64,000 nt of DNA from Arcanobacterium phocisimile (GTDB lineage Bacteria; Actinomycetota; Actinomycetes; Actinomycetales; Actinomycetaceae), in assembly GCF_016904675.1 (NCBI RefSeq), contig NZ_CP070228.1:1860001-1924000 (forward strand), read 5' to 3'. Of the stretch, positions 25,756 through 35,394 are shown one piece after another. The notes beneath the pieces are model-generated. The model ran no database searches and had not been told where the DNA came from. It saw nothing but the letters and a program-made list of their open reading frames with translations. How positions within the stretch are numbered: position 1 is the stretch's first letter; every line of letters begins with the position of its first letter. A program made the translations under genes and the position numbers.

Positions 25756-26829
25756 GTGAATATTTTCTTAGTTGCACTCGTGCTGGTTTCGCTGATTGGT
25801 CTGCGGATATATGCGCGTCCCGACGTTGATTCCTATATTTCGCATGCTCACACGACGCAGATTAATGGTGTATTTATTTTGATCGTGTTTTATGCCCATG
25901 TGCGCACCTATATTCCGTTGGCTCCGGCGGCGGATGGCTGGATGTACGGGTTGGCGACGGGCCTGGGCCAGCTGATGGTCGCTCTATTTTTGTTTTATTC
26001 GGGCTTTGGGGTGCAAGAGTCAATTAAGCGCAAGCCGGGATATGTTGCTTCTATTCCGGTGAAGCGCCTGGCCGTGACGTGGGTGAATTTTGCGGTTGCG
26101 GTGAGTGCGTATGCAGTGTTGTCGTTGGTGACCGATCGTGACATTTCGGTTTCGCAGTTTGTGTTGGCATTGTCTGGTTGGACGAGTGTTGGTAATTCGG
26201 CGTGGTATATTTTTGCGATTTTGGTGTTGTATGGGTTGACGTTTGTGGTTCATCGGCTCTTAGGTGATGTTGCGCGCCTACGTCCAAGCCTCGCGGTGAC
26301 GGCGATGTTTGCTGCCGGCTTGCTGTTTGGCGCGTTGATGTTGTGGGCGAAGGGCGCGAGCGCGGCGTATACATTTAACACGGTGTTGTGTTATCCGTTG
26401 GGGATGGCGTGGTCGGTTTTCCGCGCTCCGGTGGAAGCTCGGTTACGTGGTCCACGTGGCCGGTTGTGGTGGCTGGTTTTTCTGGTGTCGACGACGGCGA
26501 TCTTTGTTGCGTTGAAGAGTGTTGCGGGTGTGCACTATTTGGTGTTCCAGTTGGCGGCGTTGGCGTATTGTGCGGTGGCGGTGTTGGTGTCGATGGTGGT
26601 TCATTTTGATAGCCCGATTTTGGCGTGGTGTGGCCGGAATCTGTTTTGGATCTATGTGTTGCAACGGTTGCCGATGTTGACGTTGACGTATTTTGGGTTT
26701 GCCGATAGTTACCGGTATTGGTTTGTGGTGGTGTCGTTTGCGGTTACTGTTGCACTGACGGTTGTTTTCTCACGCTTAATGGCGCCGGTTCAACGGAAAA
26801 TCATCGCAGCATTCCAACCACCACGGTAG
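25756..26829 (+). CDS. Acyltransferase 3 (OafA-like) family membrane protein
   Basis: 357-aa polytopic protein with about ten TM segments. The opening segment HTTQINGVFILIVFYAHVRTYI, with a His in the first long helix, and the later NSAWYIFAILVLYGLTF match the acyltransferase-3 fold used to O-acylate cell-surface glycans. The canonical R-x10-H motif is not clean, so activity is uncertain. It starts with GTG behind a leaderless -10. Codons are T/G-ending, unlike the preceding accessory genes. The region upstream ends in palindromic repeat copy 3. Target polymer unknown. Confidence 0.72.
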   Translation: MNIFLVALVLVSLIGLRIYARPDVDSYISHAHTTQINGVFILIVFYAHVRTYIPLAPAADGWMYGLATGLGQLMVALFLFYSGFGVQESIKRKPGYVASIPVKRLAVTWVNFAVAVSAYAVLSLVTDRDISVSQFVLALSGWTSVGNSAWYIFAILVLYGLTFVVHRLLGDVARLRPSLAVTAMFAAGLLFGALMLWAKGASAAYTFNTVLCYPLGMAWSVFRAPVEARLRGPRGRLWWLVFLVSTTAIFVALKSVAGVHYLVFQLAALAYCAVAVLVSMVVHFDSPILAWCGRNLFWIYVLQRLPMLTLTYFGFADSYRYWFVVVSFAVTVALTVVFSRLMAPVQRKIIAAFQPPR

Positions 26830-26888
26830 GGTTTATCCGAATTGTTTGAAGTGTGGGACTTGGGTCCTCATTTGGGCTTCTTTGTGTC

Positions 26889-26905
26889 TCCTATCCGCGA
26901 TAGGA
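26889..26905. terminator. Short hairpin after the acyltransferase gene
   Basis: TCCTATC-CGC-GATAGGA, 60 nt past the stop, with GGGGTTTTC further on. It may be a weak terminator or part of the promoter of the next operon. Confidence 0.4.
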
Positions 26906-26986
26906 TGATGATGGGGTTTTCTTAACCTCGAGCGCAATTCAACAGACGTTGGCATCGTTGCGCGAATACAACAGAAAGGAGATCAC

Positions 26987-27430
26987 GTGCTACCTGAAGT
27001 AACACATGATCGTGTCAAGCTTCTTTTGGAAGCTGAAGAGCTGAAGTATGAAGTCACTGATGACGAGCGTCTCGTTGTTCATTTTGAGTCGTTGATTGCG
27101 TTTATGCGCGTGACCGAGAATCTTCTCCTGATTACGGGTTTGTGGCGTGCAGATATTGTCGCACAGGAAGACGTCGAGCAGGCGTATCTTTTGGTGAACA
27201 AGATTAATACTGAGCGTACGTTGCCTAAGGCGTATGTGGAGGATCCTACCGAAGAAGGTAGTGGTTCGATTGTTTTTGAGTTTAATCTCCCGATCGATGA
27301 TGGCTTGAGCGATGAGCAGCTCCAGGCTGCGTTCCGTAACGCTATGGGTTCCTTCTTTGGAGCTGAGGCTGAGCTTGCTGAGGCGTTGCCACATTTGGTG
27401 ACGTGGACCGTCGAGGATCAAGGAGAGTAA
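26987..27430 (+). CDS. YbjN-domain protein A
   Basis: 147-aa acidic protein of the YbjN / type III secretion chaperone-like fold. The pattern is alternating strands and helices: LLLEAEELKYEVTDDERLVVHFE, then LITGLWRAD, then IVFEFNLPIDDGLSDEQLQAAFRNAM. YbjN proteins have no enzymatic motif and are thought to bind other proteins. It starts with GTG at 26987 behind AAAGGAG. It is the first gene of a tight operon with a second YbjN protein (1-nt gap), an Hsp90-family ATPase and a TPR protein, suggesting an adaptor role in a chaperone complex (inference). Confidence 0.82.
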   Translation: MLPEVTHDRVKLLLEAEELKYEVTDDERLVVHFESLIAFMRVTENLLLITGLWRADIVAQEDVEQAYLLVNKINTERTLPKAYVEDPTEEGSGSIVFEFNLPIDDGLSDEQLQAAFRNAMGSFFGAEAELAEALPHLVTWTVEDQGE

Positions 27431-27431
27431 C

Positions 27432-27908
27432 ATGGCGTGGTTTAACAAGAAGAAGGATGAGCTAACTCCAGCTCCGGTCACGATTGAGCGCATCAAGCAG
27501 ATTTTTGCGAAGAACGAGTGGTCGTTCGACGTCGATGAGGAGCGCGAGAATACGCTACTGACTGGTTTTGATGGCCGGTTCACGGTTGTGCGCATTATTG
27601 GCGAGTCGGATATGTTGACGGTTGCTACGTTTGGTACTGGCGCTATTTTGCCCGCTGAGCGTTTCAATGAGGCACTTTCGTGGTCGAATAACTGGAATCG
27701 GGAGACTGTTTTCGGTACGGCGCATCCGCATGTTGATGACGATAACGATCTGATCATGAATGTTGATGTGTCGTTCCCGATTGAGGCTGGTGCAACTGAT
27801 GAGCAGCTTGAGCGTTACATTGGTTTGTCAGTGAGCTTGAATATTTCGGCGATTGATAAGTACATCGAGGATTTCGAGATTCCTCAGCCGGAGCAGGAAG
27901 AAAACTAG
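27432..27908 (+). CDS. YbjN-domain protein B
   Basis: 158-aa paralogue-type YbjN protein. The N-terminal basic stretch MAWFNKKKDELTPAPVT is followed by IERIKQIFAKNEWSFDVDEE, a hydrophobic core FTVVRIIGESDMLTVATFGT, and NVDVSFPIEAGATDEQLERYIGLSVSLN, which parallels the end of protein A. The acidic C-terminus is PEQEEN. It starts 1 nt after the first YbjN gene and lies 24 nt upstream of the Hsp90-family gene. It probably forms a hetero-pair with protein A; no catalytic residues are seen. Confidence 0.82.
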   Translation: MAWFNKKKDELTPAPVTIERIKQIFAKNEWSFDVDEERENTLLTGFDGRFTVVRIIGESDMLTVATFGTGAILPAERFNEALSWSNNWNRETVFGTAHPHVDDDNDLIMNVDVSFPIEAGATDEQLERYIGLSVSLNISAIDKYIEDFEIPQPEQEEN

Positions 27909-27932
27909 TAATCGAGGACGAGTAGGGTGTCG

Positions 27933-29789
27933 ATGGCGGGGCAGAATTTTGCGGATGACGGCCAGGTTGAGCAGTTGTTCCAAGTTGATTTGGGCGGTCT
28001 TGTTGAGCTGTTATCTCGGAATTTGTACTCTAGTTCGGCGGTGTTTGTGCGTGAGTTGTTGCAAAATGGCCTCGACGCGATCACGGCTCGTGCTGAGTTG
28101 GATTCTGCTGCTCCGCGTCGGATCCGGTTTATTACGACCGGCTCTACTTTGCGGGTAACCGATACGGGTGTGGGTTTGACCTTTGACGAGGTGAAGAATC
28201 TGCTCTCGACGATCGGCGCTTCGTCGAAGCGTGACGATTTTGGCTTTTCGCGTGCTGATTATTTGGGACAGTTTGGCATCGGTTTGCTCTCGTGCTTTAT
28301 GGTCTCGAATTCTATTACTGTCTACTCGCGATCAGCTAAGGTAGCTGACCGGCGAGTAGTGCGGTGGGTTGGCCGCTCGGATGGTACGTGGCTGGTTGAT
28401 TATCCGCAGCCGCATGAGGTTCCGGCCGAGTCGGGCGACGCCGGTACGACGGTTGTGTTGGAACAGATTCCGGGCGATCGTAGTTTTGATTATGCGAAAT
28501 TGCAGTCGTTGATTAGTGGCTATGGCCAGTTTTTGCCGTTGTCTGTGACGTTGGAGCGGGAGAATACGCAGGCTGTGACGCTGACTGATTCGACTCCTCC
28601 GTGGGATATGCCGCGCGGCCAGAAGGCGCGTTGGTGTATCGAGAATTTTGGTTTTTCGCCGTTTGACATGATTGATCTTGAGGTGCCAATTGCGGGCATT
28701 AAGGGTGTCGCTTATGTGTTATCTTCGGGGGCGAGCCCGGGCCAGTCGTTGCATCATCACGTGTATTTGCGCTCGATGTTGTTGGGCAAGAAGGTCACCG
28801 ATATTTTGCCAGAGTGGGCGTATTTTGTGCGCGTTGTGCTCAATACGGATAATTTGAAGCCGACGGCGTCGCGCGAGCAGCTTTTTGATAACGAGATTTT
28901 GGATGCGGCTCGTGAGCAGATGGGTGATCAGGTCCGGGCGTGGCTGCAGCAGTTGGCGCAGTTTGATCTTGAGCGTTTCCACCGGTTTACGAGTGTTCAT
29001 ATTAATGGTTTGAAGTCGTTGGCGATAACGGATCGGGCGACTCGCGATTTGGTGGTGTCGGCGGTTCCGTTTACGACGAGCCAGGGCCAGTTGACGTTGG
29101 CGGCGATTATTGAAAAATATGGCTCGATTCGGTTTACACGTACGGATAATGAGTTCCGTACGTTGGAGACAATTTTTGAGCGTAACGGCTTGTGCGTGGT
29201 GAATGCTGGTTTTGCGTTCGACGAGGAGTTGTTGGCGCAGGTGGCGTTGGATCGTCCGCAGATGTCGATTAGTGAGCTCGACGTCGATGAAGTGTTGAGT
29301 GTGCTTGAACCGGTGAGCATTTCCCAAGAGGCGTATTTTATGACGTTGCTGGATGTTGCTACTGACGTGATGGAGGGCCAGTCGTTGGTGGTTGAGGCGC
29401 GGAGTTTTGATCCGTCGTCGTTGCCGGTGTTGTTTTTACCGAACGGCAATTTGGCTGGGAAGCTGATTGAAAAAGACGAGCGCGATAGTGGCGATGATTT
29501 ATTCGCTGGACTTCTGGATTCTGCTGATGCTGCGCGCAGTAACGGGCAGGTGAAGGATGATGCGCCACGGCTTATTTTTAATGCGCGTAGCAGTGTGATT
29601 AATGAGCTTGCCGGTGCGGTGACAACGGAGAAGGATGCGGTTAAGAGCGCGATTCGGGGCTTTTATGTCCAGGCGTTACTTGCCGGCCGGCATCCGATGA
29701 ACCAGCAGGCCAGGTCGTGGTCGGCAACCGTATTTACCACCTTAGTTTCGGCGTTAATTTCGCGCCGTGGCACGATGGGAGAAAAGTAG
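27933..29789 (+). CDS. Hsp90-family (HtpG-like) chaperone ATPase
   Basis: 618-aa protein with the GHKL ATPase fold of Hsp90. The ATP-lid residues are E-x3-N-x2-D (FVRELLQNGLDAI), then DTGVG for the adenine pocket, and the glycine lid GQFGIGLLSCFMVSNSI. A middle-domain arginine loop region (LKPTASREQLFDNEIL) resembles HtpG. Length equals HtpG, but the C-terminal dimer domain is divergent. The GTG at 27927 is an alternative start two codons upstream. It is operon-linked to two YbjN proteins and a TPR protein, and eukaryotic Hsp90 co-chaperones also use TPRs. Clients are unknown. Confidence 0.88.
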   Translation: MAGQNFADDGQVEQLFQVDLGGLVELLSRNLYSSSAVFVRELLQNGLDAITARAELDSAAPRRIRFITTGSTLRVTDTGVGLTFDEVKNLLSTIGASSKRDDFGFSRADYLGQFGIGLLSCFMVSNSITVYSRSAKVADRRVVRWVGRSDGTWLVDYPQPHEVPAESGDAGTTVVLEQIPGDRSFDYAKLQSLISGYGQFLPLSVTLERENTQAVTLTDSTPPWDMPRGQKARWCIENFGFSPFDMIDLEVPIAGIKGVAYVLSSGASPGQSLHHHVYLRSMLLGKKVTDILPEWAYFVRVVLNTDNLKPTASREQLFDNEILDAAREQMGDQVRAWLQQLAQFDLERFHRFTSVHINGLKSLAITDRATRDLVVSAVPFTTSQGQLTLAAIIEKYGSIRFTRTDNEFRTLETIFERNGLCVVNAGFAFDEELLAQVALDRPQMSISELDVDEVLSVLEPVSISQEAYFMTLLDVATDVMEGQSLVVEARSFDPSSLPVLFLPNGNLAGKLIEKDERDSGDDLFAGLLDSADAARSNGQVKDDAPRLIFNARSSVINELAGAVTTEKDAVKSAIRGFYVQALLAGRHPMNQQARSWSATVFTTLVSALISRRGTMGEK

Positions 29790-29793
29790 TCTC

Positions 29794-32520
29794 ATGGCGA
29801 GCAATAATAACTGGGTTGATGACGGTGTCGACGAACTTACTGATCTGATTCAGCGTGCGGAGGGTTCTCCGTGGGGTAAGACGTGTTCGGCGTTGTGGGC
29901 GCAGGCTGCGAAGGTGGCTGAAGATCGTGGCGATATGAAGATGGCTGTGCGCTGTTATGTTGAGTTGGTAACCGCTTATGTTCAAGGTGGTGAATCGACG
30001 CGCGTGATTGCTCCGTTTGCGTGGCTGGAGCGTAATTTCCGGGACAATCCGCAGTGGTTTGACGACGTTGAACTCCCCGGATATTCCGATGGCTTAATTC
30101 ATCAGCTTGGCTGGTATTACAAGTATGTGTTCTCGGCTGCGCGTGAGTTGCCGAATGTGTCGGTTGTACAAACGGAACAGATTTTGCAGCGTATGCATGA
30201 TTTTTATCAGCAGCAGTCTGATCCGCAACGTGCGTGGTATTTCCGTAATTACGAAATGTATCGCCGTCTTGGGGAGCAGGAGAAGGCGGAGGGTTTCTAT
30301 CAGCAGTGGCTGAATGCTGACCGTTCTGAGTTGTCCGATTGTGCGTTGTGCGATCCTGGCCATGAGGTCGATTATTATGCTCGCTTGGAGCAGTGGGATA
30401 AGGCTATTGAGATTGGGGAGGAGGCGCTAGGTGCGGAGAGCCAGTGCAGTAATCAGCCCGAGCAGTTGTTGAGCGATTTGTTGTTGCCGTGGCTGTATTC
30501 TGGCCGTGATGACAAGGCGTGGGCTGCACATTTGCGTGCCTATCGCCGTTATCAGCAGTCGGCTACCTATTTGCAGAATCTCGACCAGCAGTTAGTTTAT
30601 TTGGCGGTTTCTGGCCGTGCTGGCCGCCCGGAGCGGTTGGAGCGTGGATTGACGATTGTTTCGCGCCATATTCCGTGGATAAAGGAAGCTGAGTCGCCGC
30701 GCGTTTTGCTGGATTTCGCTGCGACTGTGACATTGATGTTGGACAGTTTTGATGGAGAGCGTGACGCCGAAGTTCTCGATGTTACGTTGCCGGGTGCGGA
30801 GCTGCCATGGGCTAGCGCCCCGCAGGTGGAGCGTCCGACGATTCGTCAGGCGCGTGACTGGTTTTATCAGTTGGCACTTGATCTTACTGAGCAGTTTGTA
30901 CAGCGTCCGGGACATCCGCATCCGGAACGTGAAATGGAGCGCTTGAATGAGATCCTCAATCCGCTCCCGGCGCCAGAACCGACGGTCAAGAGCGCAATTC
31001 CTGACGTTTCTGGTATGAAGATTAGCGAAGCGTTATCGGCGTCGTCGGCCAGCGACGTTGTCGACGACGAAGAACTGTCCACTCTCGAATCGGAACCGGG
31101 CTTGTCTGCTGATCAGCTTTCGGGCCCGTGGAAGGACATGTCGCTGAGCGAATTATTGACGCGGGATGCCGAGTTTGGTTCGGCGGTGTCGTCGATTTAT
31201 TGGATGCAGGCCTTGGAGCGGGTGGTGGCTGAGCCGCAGCTTCTCGACGCTGATCTGCCAGACTTGTCTGACGCGGCGCGCAGTGAGTGGGAGCAGTTGC
31301 GTCTTGAGATTCGCGAGTTGTTGTATGAGGAAGATGAGTCGCCGTATCGTATTCCGGACGTAATCTCGGATCCGGCGTTTAAGCTTATTGCGCAGGCTGA
31401 GCAGTTCATGGACAGCGGAGATTACATGGAGGCGGCGCAAACTGCCGATGAGGCTTTGGGTGCTGATACTGCCGATCCGCTGGGTGCCCGGTTGCGGGCG
31501 TTGCGCTTGTTGGCGCAGGCGGCGCAGAAGGCTGGCTATATTGAAGAAGCGATCGAACCAGCTCGGGAGCTGCTCAATATTTCGTCGGCTGCACAACTGC
31601 CTTACCGTCAGAGTGTAGCAGCGGTGTATTTGGTGCAACTGTTGGGCCGCCGCCGTCGCTGGGAAGAGATGGCGGAGGTTGCACAAAATGCGCTTGATGT
31701 TTTGGAGCGTCAGCATCTTGGTGGCGTTGTGCTTCCGCATCTGCATTTAGCGTTGGCGCAGGCGTCGGGGAAGATGGAGCAGAGTGAGACTGCGGCGCTG
31801 CATTTGGAGCTGGGTGCGCAGACGATGCCGGTCAAGGATCAAGATGCGCATACGCAGGCGTTGACGCGGGCGGCGCAAGCTTACCGCGAGGCGCATCGGT
31901 TTCCTGATTCGATTCGTGTCTGGCAGCAGGTTCTTGCGCTGGTCGAGGATGGGTTTGCTCAGGCGAGTACTGTTCTTGACGAGTTAACGATTGCCGATAA
32001 TGACGCCGATGCGATTGTGCAAGCGGAGAAGGATTACAACACGGCGGTGCGTCAGGTATGCCAGACTCTCTATCAGTTTAGTGAGTCGATAGGTCAGCAG
32101 CCAGGTCAGGTTCCAGACGAAGACGTTGCCTTGTTGGAGTCGATGATGGAACGGTTGCGCACGCTGGTCACCGATCCGAACCATACCGAGTTTTTGAAAC
32201 GCAGTCCGCAATGGTATGAGGCTGACTGGCAGAGCGACATGGGTCATATGTACATGTTGTGCTACAAGTACGGCATGGCGGAGAGCCATTTCCAGGCGTC
32301 TATCGCGGGTTTTGAGCAGCTTAACCAGACCGAGTGTGCGCTGGAGGTCAGTTGCCGGTTAGCACACATGTACCTCATTACGGGGCAGCTGGATCAGGCT
32401 TCGGAACTGATTACTCAGATTTCTGATGCAGTGGCTGAGCCGAAGTTTGCAGGTAAGAACGTACGCTCGTATGCGCGGCAGCTTAAGCAGCATCTCAACT
32501 CGTTGCGAGATGGCTATTGA
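29794..32520 (+). CDS. Large TPR-repeat protein
   Basis: 908-aa protein built almost entirely of alpha-helical TPR-like pairs. Examples are the stretch at YARLEQWDKAIEIGEEALG, the later FMDSGDYMEAAQTADEALGADTADPLGA, KAGYIEEAIEPARELLNI, and a C-terminal YKYGMAESHFQASIAGFEQL...TGQLDQASELI. A central acidic linker (about 400-440) divides N- and C-terminal solenoids. There are no TM segments or signal peptide. The frame begins at 29767, inside the Hsp90 gene; the ATG at 29794, 4 nt after its stop, is chosen. It is a probable scaffold or co-chaperone for the adjacent Hsp90 protein. Confidence 0.82.
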   Translation: MASNNNWVDDGVDELTDLIQRAEGSPWGKTCSALWAQAAKVAEDRGDMKMAVRCYVELVTAYVQGGESTRVIAPFAWLERNFRDNPQWFDDVELPGYSDGLIHQLGWYYKYVFSAARELPNVSVVQTEQILQRMHDFYQQQSDPQRAWYFRNYEMYRRLGEQEKAEGFYQQWLNADRSELSDCALCDPGHEVDYYARLEQWDKAIEIGEEALGAESQCSNQPEQLLSDLLLPWLYSGRDDKAWAAHLRAYRRYQQSATYLQNLDQQLVYLAVSGRAGRPERLERGLTIVSRHIPWIKEAESPRVLLDFAATVTLMLDSFDGERDAEVLDVTLPGAELPWASAPQVERPTIRQARDWFYQLALDLTEQFVQRPGHPHPEREMERLNEILNPLPAPEPTVKSAIPDVSGMKISEALSASSASDVVDDEELSTLESEPGLSADQLSGPWKDMSLSELLTRDAEFGSAVSSIYWMQALERVVAEPQLLDADLPDLSDAARSEWEQLRLEIRELLYEEDESPYRIPDVISDPAFKLIAQAEQFMDSGDYMEAAQTADEALGADTADPLGARLRALRLLAQAAQKAGYIEEAIEPARELLNISSAAQLPYRQSVAAVYLVQLLGRRRRWEEMAEVAQNALDVLERQHLGGVVLPHLHLALAQASGKMEQSETAALHLELGAQTMPVKDQDAHTQALTRAAQAYREAHRFPDSIRVWQQVLALVEDGFAQASTVLDELTIADNDADAIVQAEKDYNTAVRQVCQTLYQFSESIGQQPGQVPDEDVALLESMMERLRTLVTDPNHTEFLKRSPQWYEADWQSDMGHMYMLCYKYGMAESHFQASIAGFEQLNQTECALEVSCRLAHMYLITGQLDQASELITQISDAVAEPKFAGKNVRSYARQLKQHLNSLRDGY

Positions 32521-32617
32521 GTTTATTGTCTTTTGTTGTGAACAGTGCCTACACGTGCAATTTTCCAATGATAATTAGTCCAGACTGCGATTCTTAGGGT
32601 TTTCACGTGGGATAGAG

Positions 32618-32657
32618 GAGTGGGTGGGTAAAGATTTTCATCTCTACCCGCCCACTC
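32618..32657. terminator. Bidirectional terminator between the TPR and adhesin genes
   Basis: 13-bp arms (GAGTGGGTGGGTA and its complement, with one G-T) and a 14-nt loop, between convergent genes. TTTAT follows on the plus strand. Confidence 0.82.
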
Positions 32658-32674
32658 TTTATAAGGAATAAGGA

Positions 32675-35164
32675 CTATGCTTTCTTACGACGTAACAGCA
32701 CTGCGCCACCCGCAACGAGCAGGAGCGTTACCATACTCAGACCAGCAAGGTTAATACCCGTCTTAGCGAGATTACCACTCTGGTTTGGAACAGGCTTCGG
32801 AGTTTCCGGAGTCTGCTTCTTTTCAGGAGCTGGCGTCTTTGGACTCGTGTCGCGAACGTCTTCCATTGTGATTGTTGAGTCCTTGGCTTCAACCCAAACA
32901 CCGTTTTGAAGAATCTCAATCTTCTTACTATCAACGGTGTTTGTTACACGGAAAGTAATCGCTTCAGCCTTCAAGAAGCCAAGAGGAGCCTGGTCTTCAA
33001 CGAGGGTGTAGATACCTTCGTTGAGTTCAAAGGTCTTTACAGCTCCAGTGGAGATCCACTCAGCAACAACGTCTGAACCATCAGCCTTATCACCTTTAAC
33101 AATCTTGAGTGCTGCACCCTTGAGTTCATCACCCTGACCGGCAATAACCTTCGAGAAGTTAACCGCCACAGTAGACGGAGCAGGAGCAATAGGCTTCTTC
33201 ACAGTAACAGTAACCGTCTGATCATCAGAATCCTTCTCAACGTGCTCAGCAACAGCATCGCCAGTCTTCTTACCAGCATCATCAGCCTTAAACACACGCT
33301 CAAGAACAGTGAACTTCACCGGCTGACCATCAGCAGTCAACGCCGACTCAGGAATCGTCAAGATCACAGGAACTGTAGCTTCGCCAAACGCTGCCTGATC
33401 TTTTGTCACAACGAACTTCTGTTCTCCTACAACAACAGATTCTTGACCAGCATTATTAACAACATACGTCGCCTCAGCAACATACTTACCAGCTGGGAGA
33501 TCCTTCCAAGCAATCGTGTCAACAACCTCAACAGGCTTCACACCATCAAGCTCAACAGACTTCTCACCATTAACCGTAGCAACAGTCGAAATCGACGGCT
33601 TCGGAGCAACAGGCTTCTTCACAGTAACAGTAACCGTCTGATCATCAGAATCCTTCTCAACGTGCTCAGCAACAGCATCGCCAGTCTTCTTACCAGCATC
33701 ATCAGCCTTAAACACACGCTCAAGAACAGTGAACTTCACCGGCTGACCATCAGCAGTCAACGCCGACTCAGGAATCGTCAAGATCACAGGAACTGTAGCT
33801 TCGCCAAACGCTGCCTGATCTTTTGTCACAACGAACTTCTGTTCTCCTACAACAACAGATTCTTGACCAGCATTATTAACAACATACGTCGCCTCAGCAA
33901 CATACTTACCAGCTGGGAGATCCTTCCAAGCAATCGTGTCAACAACCTCAACCGATTTAGCCTGGCTTAACGTTTTTTCTTTTTCACCGTCAATAGTGGC
34001 TTCGGTTGATATTTTAGGCAGAGATGGTTCCTCCTGCTTTTTATCGACCATTTGAAGAGTTGGTACATAACTGGGATTATCTAGTTTTGTACCGATAAGG
34101 TTTTGATAACCAGGCTGTGACGCCGAATAGAAATTCAAAGTTGAATTACCAGGTAGTTGCTCATCAGTATTGCCCGCATACGCTATTAACTTCTCGTAAG
34201 CTTTTTTGACGCTACTATTCGGCTCTTCATTTTTCAAAATCCCCTCAAAGCCATGGGATTCTTTTCCTTCATTTACTGCTTTTTGAACGTCAAAGTTATC
34301 CGTCAAATGGTAAATTGCTAATTGTGTCGCAGTTCTGAACTGGGTTGCAGTCAGTTTCAATTCCTGACCTATATTCTGCGAGTCGTTAGGATATCCTGCC
34401 CAGACTATCTTTGCTAACTTATCGTACGTTCCTTCCTGGAAATCAGTCACTGCACCATCTAAATACTTCGCAACGTTCTTATCATTTACACGTTCATACG
34501 TGACAATATTCGGTTGCAAAATGTTAGGCTTGACATCATTTCCAGTTCCATCATATGATTCCGGAGGAGCTTTTCGCTCAATATTCAGACAATAAACCAC
34601 TTCCCCTTTGCCGGAATTCTCTTCGGCACTGTCCGTGGTTTTTGCGTAGTAGAACTTTCCATATGGAGTACCTGGCCAGGACATACTATCATCATTAAAA
34701 TCACTAAACGCGGTGACACTCTTGGAGTCGATATGTTTCAGGGGAGTTTCGACGAAACTGCCAGATGAGTCCTTCACAAGCACTGACCCATCACTCTGCA
34801 CTTTAAAGATGATCGGCTCAGCTAGGCTGTAACCTTTGGGAGCTTCTTTTTCTAGTAATTTATATTCCCCTGGCATCAGTTTAGTCTGATGAAGGGACCC
34901 GTCTGACTCCCACTCTTCAATAGTCACACCGGTTGAACCATTTTGATTTCTACGTATCTCCAACTTCGAGCCTTCTAGACTCTTGTTTGTGTCTGCTCCA
35001 ATTTTGGAGATATTTAGATCGATTTTTCTTAGCTCAGCACCCTGCGCCTGGCTGGAATAGTTGAATCCCATTATTGAGATGAGCAAAACAATTGTTGCCA
35101 CCACACAAGTTATGCGCCGTCCTAAACCACCCAGTTGCCTATCAATGATATTGCATGTACTCAT
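32675..35164 (-). CDS. Thioester-domain adhesin with SpaA/Cna-B and VaFE repeats, LAKTG anchor
   Basis: 829-aa wall-anchored surface protein. The signal/TM segment (about 17-42) precedes a SpaA-like prealbumin domain (about 45-140). A thioester domain follows with Cys192 (VYCLNIE) and Gln281 (ATQLAIYHLTDN), able to form an internal Cys-Gln thioester that bonds host amines. Two 140-aa VaFE/T-Q ester domains (VVDTIAW...FTVLERVF...DDQTVTV) come next, then a second SpaA domain (about 670-780) and LAKTG with an RRKKA tail. The two VaFE units are 350 bp alike with one mismatch. It is a probable covalent host-surface adhesin or pilus-tip-like stalk. Confidence 0.88.
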   Translation of the reverse strand: MSTCNIIDRQLGGLGRRITCVVATIVLLISIMGFNYSSQAQGAELRKIDLNISKIGADTNKSLEGSKLEIRRNQNGSTGVTIEEWESDGSLHQTKLMPGEYKLLEKEAPKGYSLAEPIIFKVQSDGSVLVKDSSGSFVETPLKHIDSKSVTAFSDFNDDSMSWPGTPYGKFYYAKTTDSAEENSGKGEVVYCLNIERKAPPESYDGTGNDVKPNILQPNIVTYERVNDKNVAKYLDGAVTDFQEGTYDKLAKIVWAGYPNDSQNIGQELKLTATQFRTATQLAIYHLTDNFDVQKAVNEGKESHGFEGILKNEEPNSSVKKAYEKLIAYAGNTDEQLPGNSTLNFYSASQPGYQNLIGTKLDNPSYVPTLQMVDKKQEEPSLPKISTEATIDGEKEKTLSQAKSVEVVDTIAWKDLPAGKYVAEATYVVNNAGQESVVVGEQKFVVTKDQAAFGEATVPVILTIPESALTADGQPVKFTVLERVFKADDAGKKTGDAVAEHVEKDSDDQTVTVTVKKPVAPKPSISTVATVNGEKSVELDGVKPVEVVDTIAWKDLPAGKYVAEATYVVNNAGQESVVVGEQKFVVTKDQAAFGEATVPVILTIPESALTADGQPVKFTVLERVFKADDAGKKTGDAVAEHVEKDSDDQTVTVTVKKPIAPAPSTVAVNFSKVIAGQGDELKGAALKIVKGDKADGSDVVAEWISTGAVKTFELNEGIYTLVEDQAPLGFLKAEAITFRVTNTVDSKKIEILQNGVWVEAKDSTITMEDVRDTSPKTPAPEKKQTPETPKPVPNQSGNLAKTGINLAGLSMVTLLLVAGGAVLLRRKKA
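33183..33952 (-). repeat. Two near-identical 420-bp-period VaFE repeat units
   Basis: 33183-33532 and 33603-33952 match over 350 bp with one difference (33190 T versus 33610 C). The 70-bp spacers differ. Confidence 0.9.
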
Positions 35165-35394
35165 TGGGTTCCTTTTCTATTTTAAATTAAACCTCTTCAA
35201 CCATATCGCAAAACGGTTACTATGGGAACATTATCTGCTTGAAGTCATATTAAATTGATACAAAATCTTGTTATGTAAGGTTGCAACATTAGATCTACGC
35301 TATTCCAAAGTAACTTTTGCCAGACTTCGGGTTCTCGAATTTCATCTAAAAATGAGGTGCTCCGAGTTATGTTCCTTGGCGTGTACCTTGATTT
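35165..35394. other. Upstream region of the adhesin gene
   Basis: AT-rich, with no gene supported. It holds the promoter region of the 829-aa adhesin and then grades into transposase remnants. Confidence 0.4.

Noticed and set aside
33242-33970. 242-aa forward ORF with internal repeat
   Set aside because: Antisense shadow of the two VaFE units of the 829-aa adhesin.
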